Counted from the stretch's first letter, positions 1 through 6,928 are shown. The stretch: 14,745 nucleotides of DNA from Candidatus Peribacteraceae bacterium (GCA_013140485.1 JABFSS010000006.1:1-14745), one strand, 5' to 3'. Program-made: numbers and translations. The notes: generated from the sequence alone by a model not told the origin.

Positions 1-129
1 TCATTGTAGAGTACATTGTCGAAATAAAGGACAGTAAATTTACATTCAATTTGATGTTTTAAGCATGTATTTCATTATTACCTTTTTATGTGTTTTATGA
101 TACTTCAATAATATATAGTATGGCTGTCT
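1..129. other. AT-rich leader, no gene seen
   Basis: This stretch is strikingly richer in A and T than the rest of the window and holds no convincing reading frame. It runs directly into the start codon of the first gene. A TATAGT at 114-119 could be a -10 box for that gene, but the region is so AT-rich that such matches are expected by chance. It may also contain the end of something lying left of the window. Confidence 0.5.
114..119 (+). promoter_or_regulatory. possible -10 box for the 130-897 gene
   Basis: TATAGT lies 10 bases before the ATG at 130, the same close spacing seen at several other starts in this window. No good -35 hexamer is present 16-18 bases upstream. Low confidence because of the AT-rich background. 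Confidence 0.25.
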
Positions 130-897
130 ATGGCGTCCTTTCGTTCACCAAACACTCCGGCGGGACTCTTCAGTACGTTGGCAACGACGCATATCCATAT
201 CGATGGCGCTCCTTTTGAAGGAACAAAAAAAATCGTTGAATGGTTCGCTGCGTGGGGCATTCGTGGAAAAGTCGATAGGGTGTTGGAATGTATTGGGGGT
301 CCGCAGCGGCTCGGGTTTCCTGAACTCTACGCTCATCACACTGCGGGGGAGAACGACAAGGAAGATTTTGGATGTTTTTCTACGATGCTTTTGGATGACA
401 AACCGCAAGAATGTCAGAGAGCAATCCAGTTATTGTTTCAAGACGTGGAAAAATTTCCGGGCGCTGTTGTTGAGGCAGAAGAGAGCTTTGCACGCATTGA
501 TTCCAGAGGCTCTTGGCATGAAGAGGAGCCGGGCCAGAGACGTCTCGCTATCAATCCGAAGGAGTTTGGATTTTACGTCCCTCCTCAGCATTCTTCAATC
601 GAAGTGCACCATTCCGTCGATGTTGAAAAATTCGGAAATGAGCCGTCACCGCTGGTTTTGCCGGAGATGATGGAAGCACTGGGAGACAAACTCGACCTTG
701 GCGGGTTATTTCGTTTTGAAAAGAATGAGGCTCATGCGATTCGCTCAAATTCCTTTGCCTCTCCGGATGGAATCCGAGCGCGGGTGGAAGAGCAACATCG
801 CGCGTTGCAGGAATTTCTTGCCGGAACATTGCGAGGAAGAACGTACACGGTAAAAGCGCTTGTCGAGAGAGTGATCGGTGTGAAGCATATGCGGTGA
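130..897 (+). CDS. conserved-looking protein of unknown function (255 aa)
   Basis: I do not recognise the family. The product is soluble-looking, with no signal peptide or membrane segment. It contains two His-rich strand-like segments, THIHIDG near residue 20 and EVHHSVD near residue 158. These bracket a central acidic and helical stretch (residues 75-135), and a charged C-terminal helix region follows (residues 215-250). The pair of H-x-H or HH segments could be a metal or phosphate site, but that is only a guess. The ATG at 130 is used because an earlier ATG at 120 is in another frame. There is no Shine-Dalgarno sequence upstream. The gene is convergent with the next one, 40 bases away. 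It is probably real: it fills its interval and has ordinary amino-acid composition. Confidence 0.7.
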   Translation: MASFRSPNTPAGLFSTLATTHIHIDGAPFEGTKKIVEWFAAWGIRGKVDRVLECIGGPQRLGFPELYAHHTAGENDKEDFGCFSTMLLDDKPQECQRAIQLLFQDVEKFPGAVVEAEESFARIDSRGSWHEEEPGQRRLAINPKEFGFYVPPQHSSIEVHHSVDVEKFGNEPSPLVLPEMMEALGDKLDLGGLFRFEKNEAHAIRSNSFASPDGIRARVEEQHRALQEFLAGTLRGRTYTVKALVERVIGVKHMR

Positions 898-937
898 ACA
901 GGGGACGTTTCGTCAGCGTCGATGTCATGCGTGATGC

Positions 938-1465
938 TTACAACTTCAATGCATGTTCAACGTGGTTTCTTCCGCTCTGTCCGTAAAAACACGTGTAGTC
1001 CGTGGGGACAGTCGATTGCACTTCCAGCCTCTGGCCCTTCTCGACACGAATGATGCCGCCGGCACCGACGATGTCCAGCTTAGAATCAATCTTAAAATGA
1101 AGTGATCCGCTGCGCACCACGATCGTTTCCAGATCGCTGACCTGTCCGAAATCCTGAAAATTCGTCGTCGGCAAGATGACACCGTGCGTGCAGAAAAATT
1201 GTTGCTCCGCAGTCACCACGTCGGCGCTGACCGTATTCAAGCCCGGTTTCGTAGTGTAATCGTTGATAGCGGCCTCGGGACGTCGATCGGGTTTGCTCGG
1301 CTTGGGAGCGACGGAAATATCAGCCGTTCCTCTCAGATGAGATTGCTCGATCAACTGGATGACATACGTGCGCAGCCAGTCCGCAATTTTTTGCACTTCA
1401 TCAGGACGCGTGACATCAATGCGCTCGGGAACCGGAATTGGAGCAATGACTTCTGCGGGTGACAT
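938..1465 (-). CDS. hypothetical protein with cupin-like C-terminal half (175 aa)
   Basis: The N-terminal half (to about residue 75) is polar and Pro-rich, containing a helix ending in YVIQLIEQ. The C-terminal half (about 95-165) has alternating strands and glycine turns, including SGSLHFKID and GGIIRVEKGQRLEV, a pattern typical of a cupin barrel that binds a small ligand or metal. The usual cupin His/Glu metal set is not clearly present, so no reaction is proposed. There is no signal peptide. The ATG at 1465 is preceded by a pyrimidine tract (CTTTCTCTCTTTCGT on the coding strand) rather than a Shine-Dalgarno sequence. A TTGACA-containing promoter candidate lies just upstream. The family assignment is inference. 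Confidence 0.65.
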   Translation of the reverse strand: MSPAEVIAPIPVPERIDVTRPDEVQKIADWLRTYVIQLIEQSHLRGTADISVAPKPSKPDRRPEAAINDYTTKPGLNTVSADVVTAEQQFFCTHGVILPTTNFQDFGQVSDLETIVVRSGSLHFKIDSKLDIVGAGGIIRVEKGQRLEVQSTVPTDYTCFYGQSGRNHVEHALKL

Positions 1466-1491
1466 ACGAAAGAGAGAAAGAATTGTGATGC

Positions 1492-1520
1492 ATATTCCTG
1501 TTTTTTTTGAATATTGTCAA
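1492..1520 (-). promoter_or_regulatory. candidate sigma70-type promoter for the 938-1465 gene
   Basis: On the minus strand a perfect TTGACA lies at 1520-1515. A weak -10 (GAATAT, 1497-1492) follows after 17 bases, which would give a leader of roughly 20 bases before the ATG at 1465. The -35 is convincing; the -10 is poor. Confidence 0.4.
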
Positions 1521-1565
1521 ATATCACTATTCCGTTTCCAGACACTCATTAGTGCCTGTTCTTTA

Positions 1566-2474
1566 CTATTTTCCCTCGTACGCCTCCTGCAGCTTTTTGA
1601 TATCCAGCTTCTTCATCTCCAGCATCGCTTTCATGACGCGGCCCGCTTTCTCCTTGTCTTTGTCGGCCAGCAGCTTGCCCAGAATGGTGGGCACGATCTG
1701 CCATGAGACACCGTACTTGTCCTTGAGCCACCCGCACTGTTCCGATTCTTTCACAGCCGAGAGTTTCTTCCAGTAGCCATCAATCTCTTCCTGCGTTTCA
1801 CAGTTCACGATGAGCGAGATCGCTTCGGTAAACGTGAACGCATGCTCGCCGGGTCCGTCCATGATGGAGAACGACTGGCCGCGCAGCGTGATCGCGGCGT
1901 GCATCACCGCATCGGGGTTGTTGTACGGCGGTCCGGGCGGCGCCTTTTGGAGCGAATCCACGTTGGCATCCGGGAATGTCGACACGTAGAACTTCAACGC
2001 CTCGTCAGCCTTGCCGAAGTTCTTCCCCACAAACAGGAAGCACGGAACGATCTTCTGTTTCGGCTTCTCCGTCACGTGCATGAGCTGCCACGTGACGCCG
2101 AATTTGTCCTGCACCCACCCGTACTTTTCGCTGTACGGATATTTGCCGAGTTCCATCAGCGTCTTGCCTCCGTCCGACAGTTTCTCCCAGAGCGCATCCA
2201 CTTCCTCGATCTTCTCGCAATTCACGAAGAACGAAATGGCGGGCGTCAATTTGAAAATCGGGCCGCCGTTGAGCGCCGTGAACGCGTGTCCTTCGATCTC
2301 AAACTCCACGGTCAGCACCGATCCTTCCGGCTGCCCGGATACCTTCGCGGCCTCCGCGTCATACCGGGAGGTCTCCCCGACTTTGGAATTCTTGAAGATA
2401 GACGTATACAACTTCACAGCCTCTTCGGCTTGCGTATCGAACCAGAGACAGGGGGAGATTTTTTGCATAGGCAT
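1566..2474 (-). CDS. tandem VOC-family (PhnB / 3-demethylubiquinone-like) protein
   Basis: The 302-aa product has two tandem glyoxalase/VOC domains of the PhnB / 3-dmu-9_3-mt type. Domain 1 (residues 3-140) begins KISPCLWFDTQAEEAV, with a later YGWVQDKFGVTWQL. Domain 2 (about 141-275) begins KIVPCFLF and repeats the pattern as CGWLKDKYGVSWQIVP. The repeated FGVTWQ/YGVSWQ signature ends each domain and is diagnostic for this group. A lysine-rich helical tail follows. Members are common, usually of unknown substrate, and often lack true methyltransferase activity, so only the fold is assigned. An ATG at 2468 is equally likely as the start: it fits the usual N-terminus M-x-K-I and has TAGGAT 6 bases upstream. 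No signal peptide is present. Confidence 0.88.
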   Translation of the reverse strand: MPMQKISPCLWFDTQAEEAVKLYTSIFKNSKVGETSRYDAEAAKVSGQPEGSVLTVEFEIEGHAFTALNGGPIFKLTPAISFFVNCEKIEEVDALWEKLSDGGKTLMELGKYPYSEKYGWVQDKFGVTWQLMHVTEKPKQKIVPCFLFVGKNFGKADEALKFYVSTFPDANVDSLQKAPPGPPYNNPDAVMHAAITLRGQSFSIMDGPGEHAFTFTEAISLIVNCETQEEIDGYWKKLSAVKESEQCGWLKDKYGVSWQIVPTILGKLLADKDKEKAGRVMKAMLEMKKLDIKKLQEAYEGK

Positions 2475-2526
2475 ATCCTACAAGACGCACCAAGCCCCGG
2501 GTGCTTACGAAAAATGCATGGCCGGT

Positions 2527-3330
2527 TCAGACGTAGAGCAGCGATTCGGCATCCTCTTCTTGATATCGTTCAAAGAAGGATCCATCCGATGCGGGGACCT
2601 TCTTTTTGAGCAGGACGCGAACCGCGTTCTGCCGCGTAAGATCGTGAATACCCGTGAGCTTATTCGGAAAACAGTACAAGCTATTGGACGTATCCGGCGT
2701 GAATGTGCCGTTCATCAAGTCGTATGCCCAATCGCACCGAAGATCGGGCGCTCCGTTGAAAATCTTCCATAGACGTTCTGCTTGTTCCTGCCGTGCCGGC
2801 ACGAATCCCCTTTCCAAAAATGATCGCATGACCATCGGTTGACCGACATTCGCCACCAGCACGGCATGCTTCCGGTCTCGCTCATGGGCAAAGAGCGCGA
2901 TTGTCTCTTCCAAAATTCGCAGTGACTCGGCAAAAATGCCATTGCCACGCAGTTTTTTGGGAACATGGCGGTGGTGAAAATTCCAGTGTGACCCCTTGCG
3001 AATGAGGCTAAAATCACAAACTTCCGGGTCCGCTTGAGGATCGGGATCCTCCTCCCTGCAATCGAAAATTGCGAGGGTGATCGAGTGTGGCTTTTTACCC
3101 TCGCGGCCGATATTTGCGTAAAACTGATACCCATCGACCGTGAAAGAATCTGACCCGCAGGACATGGCAGACCAAACAATCCGTGCCATAGATGCGCGCA
3201 ATTGCTTCCGACCGATGCTCAGCTCTTCCCTCTCCACTTCTTCCTCTTCCCCGGGCGTCCTCTCCGGTCCGAACGTCTTTCGGACGTGGAATTGTTCTGC
3301 TGCTTGCAGGAGTTTCTTGCGCTGCTTCAT
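2527..3330 (-). CDS. GNAT-like acetyltransferase-fold protein, function unknown (267 aa)
   Basis: The reading frame is open further upstream into the flavoprotein gene, but the ATG at 3330 (MKQRKKLLQAAEQ) is the first start that does not overlap it, so I use that. Residues 1-55 are a charged helical lead. From about 60 to 185 the pattern resembles a GNAT fold. A strand-turn with RGNGIF at 128-133 resembles the acetyl-CoA motif A (Q/R-x-x-G-x-G/A), and NVGQPMVMRSFLERGF at 161-176 resembles the motif B ending in a YEKLGF-like sequence. A C-terminal extension of about 80 residues is unassigned. It lies 76 bases downstream of the flavoprotein gene on the same strand, so co-transcription is plausible. 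No substrate can be inferred. The GNAT call rests on motif reading only. Confidence 0.7.
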   Translation of the reverse strand: MKQRKKLLQAAEQFHVRKTFGPERTPGEEEEVEREELSIGRKQLRASMARIVWSAMSCGSDSFTVDGYQFYANIGREGKKPHSITLAIFDCREEDPDPQADPEVCDFSLIRKGSHWNFHHRHVPKKLRGNGIFAESLRILEETIALFAHERDRKHAVLVANVGQPMVMRSFLERGFVPARQEQAERLWKIFNGAPDLRCDWAYDLMNGTFTPDTSNSLYCFPNKLTGIHDLTRQNAVRVLLKKKVPASDGSFFERYQEEDAESLLYV

Positions 3331-3406
3331 GAAGAAAACTGGAATGAAGCCGTGAAGATGAGTCCTATCAGATCTCCCGTAGAGTGAATGTACCGTACGT
3401 CTACTG

Positions 3407-4654
3407 TCAAATTTTTGCCGCGCTCGAACCCGCGACAAATCCCGTCGTCCAGCAAATTTGCAGACTGAATCCTCCGGACGGGCGGTCAAAATCCAGAATA
3501 TCGCCCGCGAGGAAAAGATTTTTACAGAGCTTCGATTGCATAGTGCCAAAGATCACTTCGCGTAGGTCGACTCCCCCGCCGGTGACGACGGCTTTGTCGG
3601 TGCCGAGCAATCCCGCGACGTGCAGTGGGAGGGCTTTGAGTAAGCGGGCGAATGCGAGACGCTGTGATCGAGTCAGTTGAAAGAGCGGCGTGGATGCGGG
3701 AACTCCAGCAAGCTTCAACACCGCCTGCCCCAGCCGTGGCGGGATGATTCCCCCGATCGTGTTTTTGATCTGCTTATTTTTCCCCTGCTCAAACGTGCTC
3801 AGGAGAAGATCATCCAGCGCGCCCACGTCGAGTTTTGGAAAGAGATCGAGCAACAACGTGACCTCCCCTTTGTAGAGAAGTTCTCCGATGCCTTTGCTCA
3901 TGTTGAGTACCAGCGGTCCGCTGATGCCGACGTGCGTGAAGAGCATCTTCCCCGTCTTTGTGGCTTGCTTGAGACCCGCCTGCATTACGGTGAGTTTGAC
4001 GTTTTTGAGGCTGATACCCGAGAGCACAGGTGTCCACGCGTCTTTGAGCTGCACGGGAACCAGAGCGGGATCCGGATTGATTACGGTATGACCGAGCTGC
4101 TTCGCCCATGCGAAGCCGTCGCCGGTGGATCCGGTTTCCGGATGAGACTTTCCTCCCGTCGCGAGAATGTACTTGTCCGCGGTGATCGCACCGTCACGCA
4201 AGAGTACTTTGATAATCTTCCCGTCTTTTGCGTCCAATTTTTGCACGACGGCATTGGTTTTGACGATGACGTTGTGGGACTGCATGTACTGCACCAGAGC
4301 TTTTTGGACGTCCTCCGCCTTGTCGCTCACGGGAAACGCACGCTGCTCCGCTTCCACCTTGATGCGCAAACCGCGCGACTCGAAAAACTCGCGCGTGGCG
4401 AGAGCGTCAAATTGCGAAAACGTCGAAAACAGCGCCTTCCCCTTTTTGCCGTATTTCTCCACGAGCCGGTGCCGGTCGAATTCCGCATTCAGGATATTGC
4501 ACCTCCCACCCCCGCTGATCAGCAGTTTTTTCCCGAGTCCCGGATTTTTTTCCAGCAGCACCACCTTCGCGCCCAGTTCGGCAGCTCTGCCGGCCGCCAT
4601 CATCCCCGCCGGTCCGCCGCCGATGACTGCGACGTCAAAATGTTCGGTATGCAT
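3407..4654 (-). CDS. BaiN/HI0933-family FAD-dependent oxidoreductase
   Basis: This is a 415-aa flavoprotein, the normal length for the family known as HI0933-like, YhiN or BaiN. An N-terminal Rossmann dinucleotide motif IGGGPAG at 11-17 ends its beta-alpha-beta unit with a VVLLEKN acidic strand end. The family signature GKKLLISGGGRCN follows at 41-53. The C-terminal FAD contact AGDILDFDRPSGG lies near 382-394; many relatives have GE at the first position where this has GD. It is cytosolic, with no signal peptide. Family members are predicted NAD(P)H-dependent reductases with poorly known physiological substrates. The start ATG at 4654 has TATACT only 6 bases upstream, implying a leaderless mRNA. 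Confidence 0.93.
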   Translation of the reverse strand: MHTEHFDVAVIGGGPAGMMAAGRAAELGAKVVLLEKNPGLGKKLLISGGGRCNILNAEFDRHRLVEKYGKKGKALFSTFSQFDALATREFFESRGLRIKVEAEQRAFPVSDKAEDVQKALVQYMQSHNVIVKTNAVVQKLDAKDGKIIKVLLRDGAITADKYILATGGKSHPETGSTGDGFAWAKQLGHTVINPDPALVPVQLKDAWTPVLSGISLKNVKLTVMQAGLKQATKTGKMLFTHVGISGPLVLNMSKGIGELLYKGEVTLLLDLFPKLDVGALDDLLLSTFEQGKNKQIKNTIGGIIPPRLGQAVLKLAGVPASTPLFQLTRSQRLAFARLLKALPLHVAGLLGTDKAVVTGGGVDLREVIFGTMQSKLCKNLFLAGDILDFDRPSGGFSLQICWTTGFVAGSSAAKI

Positions 4655-4660
4655 GGGGGC

Positions 4661-4666
4661 AGTATA
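4661..4666 (-). promoter_or_regulatory. -10 box of the flavoprotein gene
   Basis: TATACT on the minus strand lies 6 bases before the ATG at 4654. Transcription would therefore start about at the A of the start codon. No clear -35 hexamer is seen 16-18 bases upstream. Confidence 0.45.
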
Positions 4667-4726
4667 GAGAGCTATGCTATGACCTTCCGCACGATCGTAT
4701 AAACATGTTCAAGTCCACTCTAACAG

Positions 4727-5305
4727 CTATCGAACACTTCCCTTCTTTCGCATAAGGAAAAAGGATCCGAATGCGTTTAACACAAATCCCGTCAGCGCCA
4801 TCATCGGAATGGTGATGTATCCAAAATGAGCAAAGGGAGTTTTGACACAGGACTCACCGGATGCATCACAGGGTGTTGCCGGGTTTGTGGGAGTGGCAAT
4901 GATGTCGTACATCTGAATGTAGTAGTGATACGCGGCATATGCGGCTCCGATGAGACAGAGAGCGAGAATGTAGCGAGCGACGCTTCGATCTCGCTTCCAC
5001 AGAGCGATTGCAAGAATTACGACCTGCGGATACATGAAAATTCTCTGTATCCAGCAATATTTGCACGGAGTCCAGCCTGAGATTTCTGAGAAGTAGAGAC
5101 TGCCGAGCGTCGCTGTGAGCGCGACGATGAACATGAGAACCAATCCATGTGTTCCGATCCATGAACTGAATCCTGTCGTATTCTTTGTGAAAAGTTCATA
5201 GAGAAGCACCGCCGTCACAGCGACGACGATGACATGCGCGATAACGATAAGTACGGACAGAAACGGAACGATGTTCCACGTAAATTGCACGAAATCCATA
5301 TTCAT
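4727..5305 (-). CDS. DsbB/BdbC-type disulfide bond formation protein
   Basis: This is a 192-aa integral membrane protein with about five hydrophobic segments (near 14-36, 52-72, 86-103, 110-127 and 163-184). The loop after the second segment carries the active-site pair C81-x-x-C84 in the context PCKYCWIQR, the hallmark of DsbB/BdbC proteins. A second pair, C146 and C153, sits in the later extracytoplasmic loop, as in the second DsbB redox pair. The enzyme passes electrons from a periplasmic or external thiol oxidase to quinone. No DsbA partner is in the window. Two in-frame ATGs exist (5305 and 5299); the second is 8 bases after a TATAGA box and may be the true start. It is divergent from the DUF2975 operon. 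Confidence 0.92.
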   Translation of the reverse strand: MNMDFVQFTWNIVPFLSVLIVIAHVIVVAVTAVLLYELFTKNTTGFSSWIGTHGLVLMFIVALTATLGSLYFSEISGWTPCKYCWIQRIFMYPQVVILAIALWKRDRSVARYILALCLIGAAYAAYHYYIQMYDIIATPTNPATPCDASGESCVKTPFAHFGYITIPMMALTGFVLNAFGSFFLMRKKGSVR

Positions 5306-5307
5306 AT

Positions 5308-5313
5308 TCTATA
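5308..5313 (-). promoter_or_regulatory. -10-like box of the dsbB-type gene
   Basis: TATAGA (within TATAGAAT) on the minus strand lies 2 bases before the first ATG (5305) and 8 bases before the second (5299). The spacing favours the second ATG with an almost leaderless transcript. No clear -35. Confidence 0.35.
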
Positions 5314-5353
5314 GCAAACATCATGGCTCGACGCAGTGCAGGCGATTCGAAGC

Positions 5354-5389
5354 AATAACATTGAGAAACAATACATTTTTATTGTTATT
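5354..5389 (+). promoter_or_regulatory. dyad element upstream of the DUF2975-XRE operon
   Basis: AACAATA (5367-5373) and TATTGTT (5380-5386) form a perfect 7-bp inverted repeat with a 6-base loop. A second, overlapping pair is AATAACA (5354-5360) with TGTTATT (5383-5389). The dyads overlap a possible promoter: TTGAGA at 5361-5366, with GTTATT 17 bases later. The operon ends in a small XRE regulator, so an autoregulatory operator is a reasonable inference. It is not followed by a T-run, so it is not a terminator. Confidence 0.45.
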
Positions 5390-5417
5390 CGATAAAACCT
5401 GTGCTTTCATGCACGGT

Positions 5418-5894
5418 ATGAAAGACTCACTCATCACACGCATGTCGACGTACTTCTTACAAGCAGTACTGATTTTCATCGGCATCGTCGCTCTTGCCTT
5501 TCTGATTTGGGAACCAAACGTCGAGGGTGTGAATGCTCACGCCACCACGTTCTCGGAGATTTACCTCGACGATCCGTTCCTGGTATATGCCTATACGGCA
5601 TCCATCGCATTTTTTGTGGCGCTCTATCAAGCGTTTACGGTGCTCACATCCATCAGGAAAAATACAGCATTCTCGCTGCACTCCGTGAGAGCGTTTCGGA
5701 CGATACAATACTGTGCGATAGCGCTTGTTGGTTTTATCGCAGCGCCACTCGCCTACCTGTTTATCGCCCGGCCCGGCGATGACATTGCGGGCGGCGTTGC
5801 CATGGGCTTGTTCATCCTGTGCATCTCCGTCGTCGTCACGGCCGCTGCGACCGTGTGTGAAAGAGTCGTACACAGTGCCGTCGATAAGAAATGA
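5418..5894 (+). CDS. DUF2975-like four-helix membrane protein, paralogue 1
   Basis: This 158-aa protein has four hydrophobic segments (about 10-31, 48-70, 88-110 and 122-146). The start at 5418 is chosen because MKDSLITRMSTYFLQAV aligns residue for residue with the start of the next gene (MKNVPIKRASTLFLKAV); an ATG at 5409 is also possible. Shared features are FFVALYQAF at the end of the second helix, an N-A-F-S motif after it, and RTIQYC before the third helix. These match DUF2975, a family usually found beside a small HTH regulator, as here. The role is unknown; such pairs are thought to be membrane-linked regulatory cassettes. It lies 38 bases before its paralogue in the same operon. Confidence 0.85.
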   Translation: MKDSLITRMSTYFLQAVLIFIGIVALAFLIWEPNVEGVNAHATTFSEIYLDDPFLVYAYTASIAFFVALYQAFTVLTSIRKNTAFSLHSVRAFRTIQYCAIALVGFIAAPLAYLFIARPGDDIAGGVAMGLFILCISVVVTAAATVCERVVHSAVDKK

Positions 5895-5932
5895 GATGAC
5901 TCGAGATGATTTTTTTCGTTCACCACTTCCCT

Positions 5933-6430
5933 ATGAAAAATGTTCCGATCAAACGCGCTTCAACTCTCTTCCTGAAGGCAGTCATTCTTCTCCTGGGAAT
6001 CGGCGTGCTGACGATGTGCGTGTTCTTGTTCCCGGAGCTTTTGAGCGCGGGGATCCGGGACGTACCGGAATTCAGGCATGTGTATTATCCTGCGATAATC
6101 GGTGTATTTCTCACGACCATTCCGTTTTTCTTTGCGTTGTATCAGGCCTTCAAGCTCCTGCACTACATTGATAAAAACAATGCCTTCTCGGAATTATCGA
6201 TACAGGCGTTGAGGTACATAAAATACTGTGGAATCGCCATGAGCGTGTTCTATGCAGTTGGGATGCCGTTTGTCGTCGTCCTTGCCGAACTCGATGATGC
6301 CCCGGGAGCCATCGTCATTGGAATGGCGATCGTTGTTGCTCCGCTGATCGTCGCGACGTTTGCAGCCGTCCTGCAGAAGCTGGTCCAGAATGCCGTCGAT
6401 ATGAAATTGGAAAATGATTTAACTGTCTAA
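5933..6430 (+). CDS. DUF2975-like four-helix membrane protein, paralogue 2
   Basis: This 165-aa protein is a clear tandem paralogue of the preceding gene, with the same four-helix layout and shared FFFALYQAF, IDKNNAFSELS and RYIKYCG stretches. The ATG at 5933 is used rather than the one at 5906 because it matches the paralogue's N-terminus; the extra upstream residues would be MIFFVHHFP. There is no Shine-Dalgarno sequence; the ATG follows a pyrimidine-rich CACTTCCCT. The XRE gene follows after only 9 bases, so the three genes are almost certainly co-transcribed. Function is unknown beyond the family association. Confidence 0.87.
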   Translation: MKNVPIKRASTLFLKAVILLLGIGVLTMCVFLFPELLSAGIRDVPEFRHVYYPAIIGVFLTTIPFFFALYQAFKLLHYIDKNNAFSELSIQALRYIKYCGIAMSVFYAVGMPFVVVLAELDDAPGAIVIGMAIVVAPLIVATFAAVLQKLVQNAVDMKLENDLTV

Positions 6431-6439
6431 CCCGAACCT

Positions 6440-6640
6440 ATGTCTATCCTCATCAATCTTGATGTCATGCTGGCGAAACGAAAAATGAGTGTCACCGAAC
6501 TTTCGGAGAAGGTGGGCATCACCATGGCCAATATTTCCATCCTCAAAAACGGAAAGGCCAAAGCGATTCGATTTCCAACACTCGACGCGATTTGTAAGGC
6601 ACTGAACTGTCAGCCGGGAGATATTTTGGAATACCAATAA
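6440..6640 (+). CDS. small XRE/YozG-like helix-turn-helix regulator
   Basis: This 66-aa protein consists of one Cro/C1-type DNA-binding domain. MSVTELSEKVGITMANISILKNGKAKAI contains the helix-turn-helix (about residues 16-42; helix 2 TELSEKVG, recognition helix MANISILKNG). The ending FPTLDAICKALNCQPGDILEYQ is the standard C-terminal signature of the YozG subgroup. It is the last gene of the DUF2975 operon, 9 bases after paralogue 2. Genes of this type typically repress their own operon; the dyad near 5354-5389 is the obvious candidate site (inference). Confidence 0.93.
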   Translation: MSILINLDVMLAKRKMSVTELSEKVGITMANISILKNGKAKAIRFPTLDAICKALNCQPGDILEYQ

Positions 6641-6661
6641 ATGAACGACATACATGTGCAC

Positions 6662-6681
6662 CTCTTATCAGAGTATTTTTT
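6662..6681 (+). terminator. weak terminator-like hairpin after the XRE gene
   Basis: CTCT-TATC-AGAG (6662-6673) forms a 4-bp stem and is followed by TATTTTTT. The stem is short, so this is a marginal call. The T-run abuts the CCA end of the opposite-strand tRNA gene. Confidence 0.3.
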
Positions 6682-6755
6682 GGCTCCCCCGGCAGGATTC
6701 GAACCTGCGACCTTGGCGTTAACAGCGCCCTGCTCTACCGCTGAGCTACAGGGGA
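6681..6755 (-). tRNA. tRNA-Asn (GUU)
   Basis: A complete cloverleaf on the minus strand. Acceptor TCCCCTG (6755-6749) pairs with CGGGGGA, including one G-T wobble. The D-arm GCTC/GAGC encloses AGCGGTA. The anticodon loop CTGTTAA carries GTT (6723-6721), and the T-arm GCAGG/CCTGC encloses TTCGAAT. The discriminator is G, as expected for tRNA-Asn, and CCA is encoded. One irregularity is a G-A mismatch at the outer pair of the anticodon stem (27-43). GUU is one of the GUN anticodons that receive queuosine, the pathway of QueA encoded 1.6 kb away. Confidence 0.95.
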
Positions 6756-6817
6756 AGGAGTGAAAGTGATACGTTGACCGAAAGAACAGATGAAAACGAG
6801 AATTGATCCTCCGCTCG

Positions 6818-6837
6818 CCCCTGCCTGCAGGCAGGGG
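6818..6837. repeat. perfect 20-bp palindrome
   Basis: CCCCTGCCTGCAGGCAGGGG is fully self-complementary with no spacer (centre CTGCAG). It lies between tRNA-Asn and the next gene and is not followed by a T-run, so a terminator role is unlikely. The CCTGCC/GGCAGG core resembles the arm GCCTGCCCGCC of the palindromic insertion inside queA, suggesting a family of mobile palindromes. Confidence 0.75.
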
Positions 6838-6864
6838 AATAAGGAGTAGCGAGAGTATAGGTTG

Positions 6865-6876
6865 CCGCATAGCAGA
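6865..6876 (+). repeat. 12-bp direct repeat, left copy
   Basis: CCGCATAGCAGA here recurs exactly at 6949-6960. The right copy lies in the 3' end of the 6935-7390 gene. The two copies bracket the tRNA-like remnant, as a target duplication or partial gene-end duplication might. Confidence 0.5.
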
Positions 6877-6900
6877 GCGCTACTTCTCTTATGCTCATTA

Positions 6901-6928
6901 AACGGTTCGAATCCGCTACTGGGAACCA
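6901..6928 (+). pseudogene. tRNA 3'-half-like remnant
   Basis: The sequence has a T-arm with the canonical loop TTCGAAT (6906-6912) flanked by CGG/CCG. It continues as ACTGGGA, a discriminator A and CCA, exactly the layout of a tRNA 3' end. The matching 5' acceptor strand (TCCCAGT) is absent upstream, and no D-arm or anticodon arm folds in 6840-6900. It therefore looks like a broken tRNA gene or the short tRNA end left by an integration event. A chance resemblance cannot be excluded. Confidence 0.45.

Noticed and set aside
2475..2482. AGGA upstream of the VOC gene as a Shine-Dalgarno site
   Set aside because: It is well spaced only for the second ATG, is just four bases, and is equally well read as a TAGGAT -10 box in a window where other genes lack Shine-Dalgarno sites.
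3331..3549. Upstream extension of the GNAT-like gene to 3549
   Set aside because: It would overlap the conserved C-terminus of the flavoprotein gene; the translated extension is Arg/Ser-rich shadow sequence.
5229..5417. N-terminal extension of DUF2975 paralogue 1 from 5229
   Set aside because: It would overlap the start of the divergent dsbB-type gene and both promoters, and the paralogue alignment starts at 5418.
6842..6928. Complete functional tRNA on the plus strand ending at 6928
   Set aside because: I tried acceptor pairings (including GGTTGCC with GGGAACC) and several anticodon arms; none gives a proper D-arm, U33 and anticodon stem together. Kept only as a 3' remnant.
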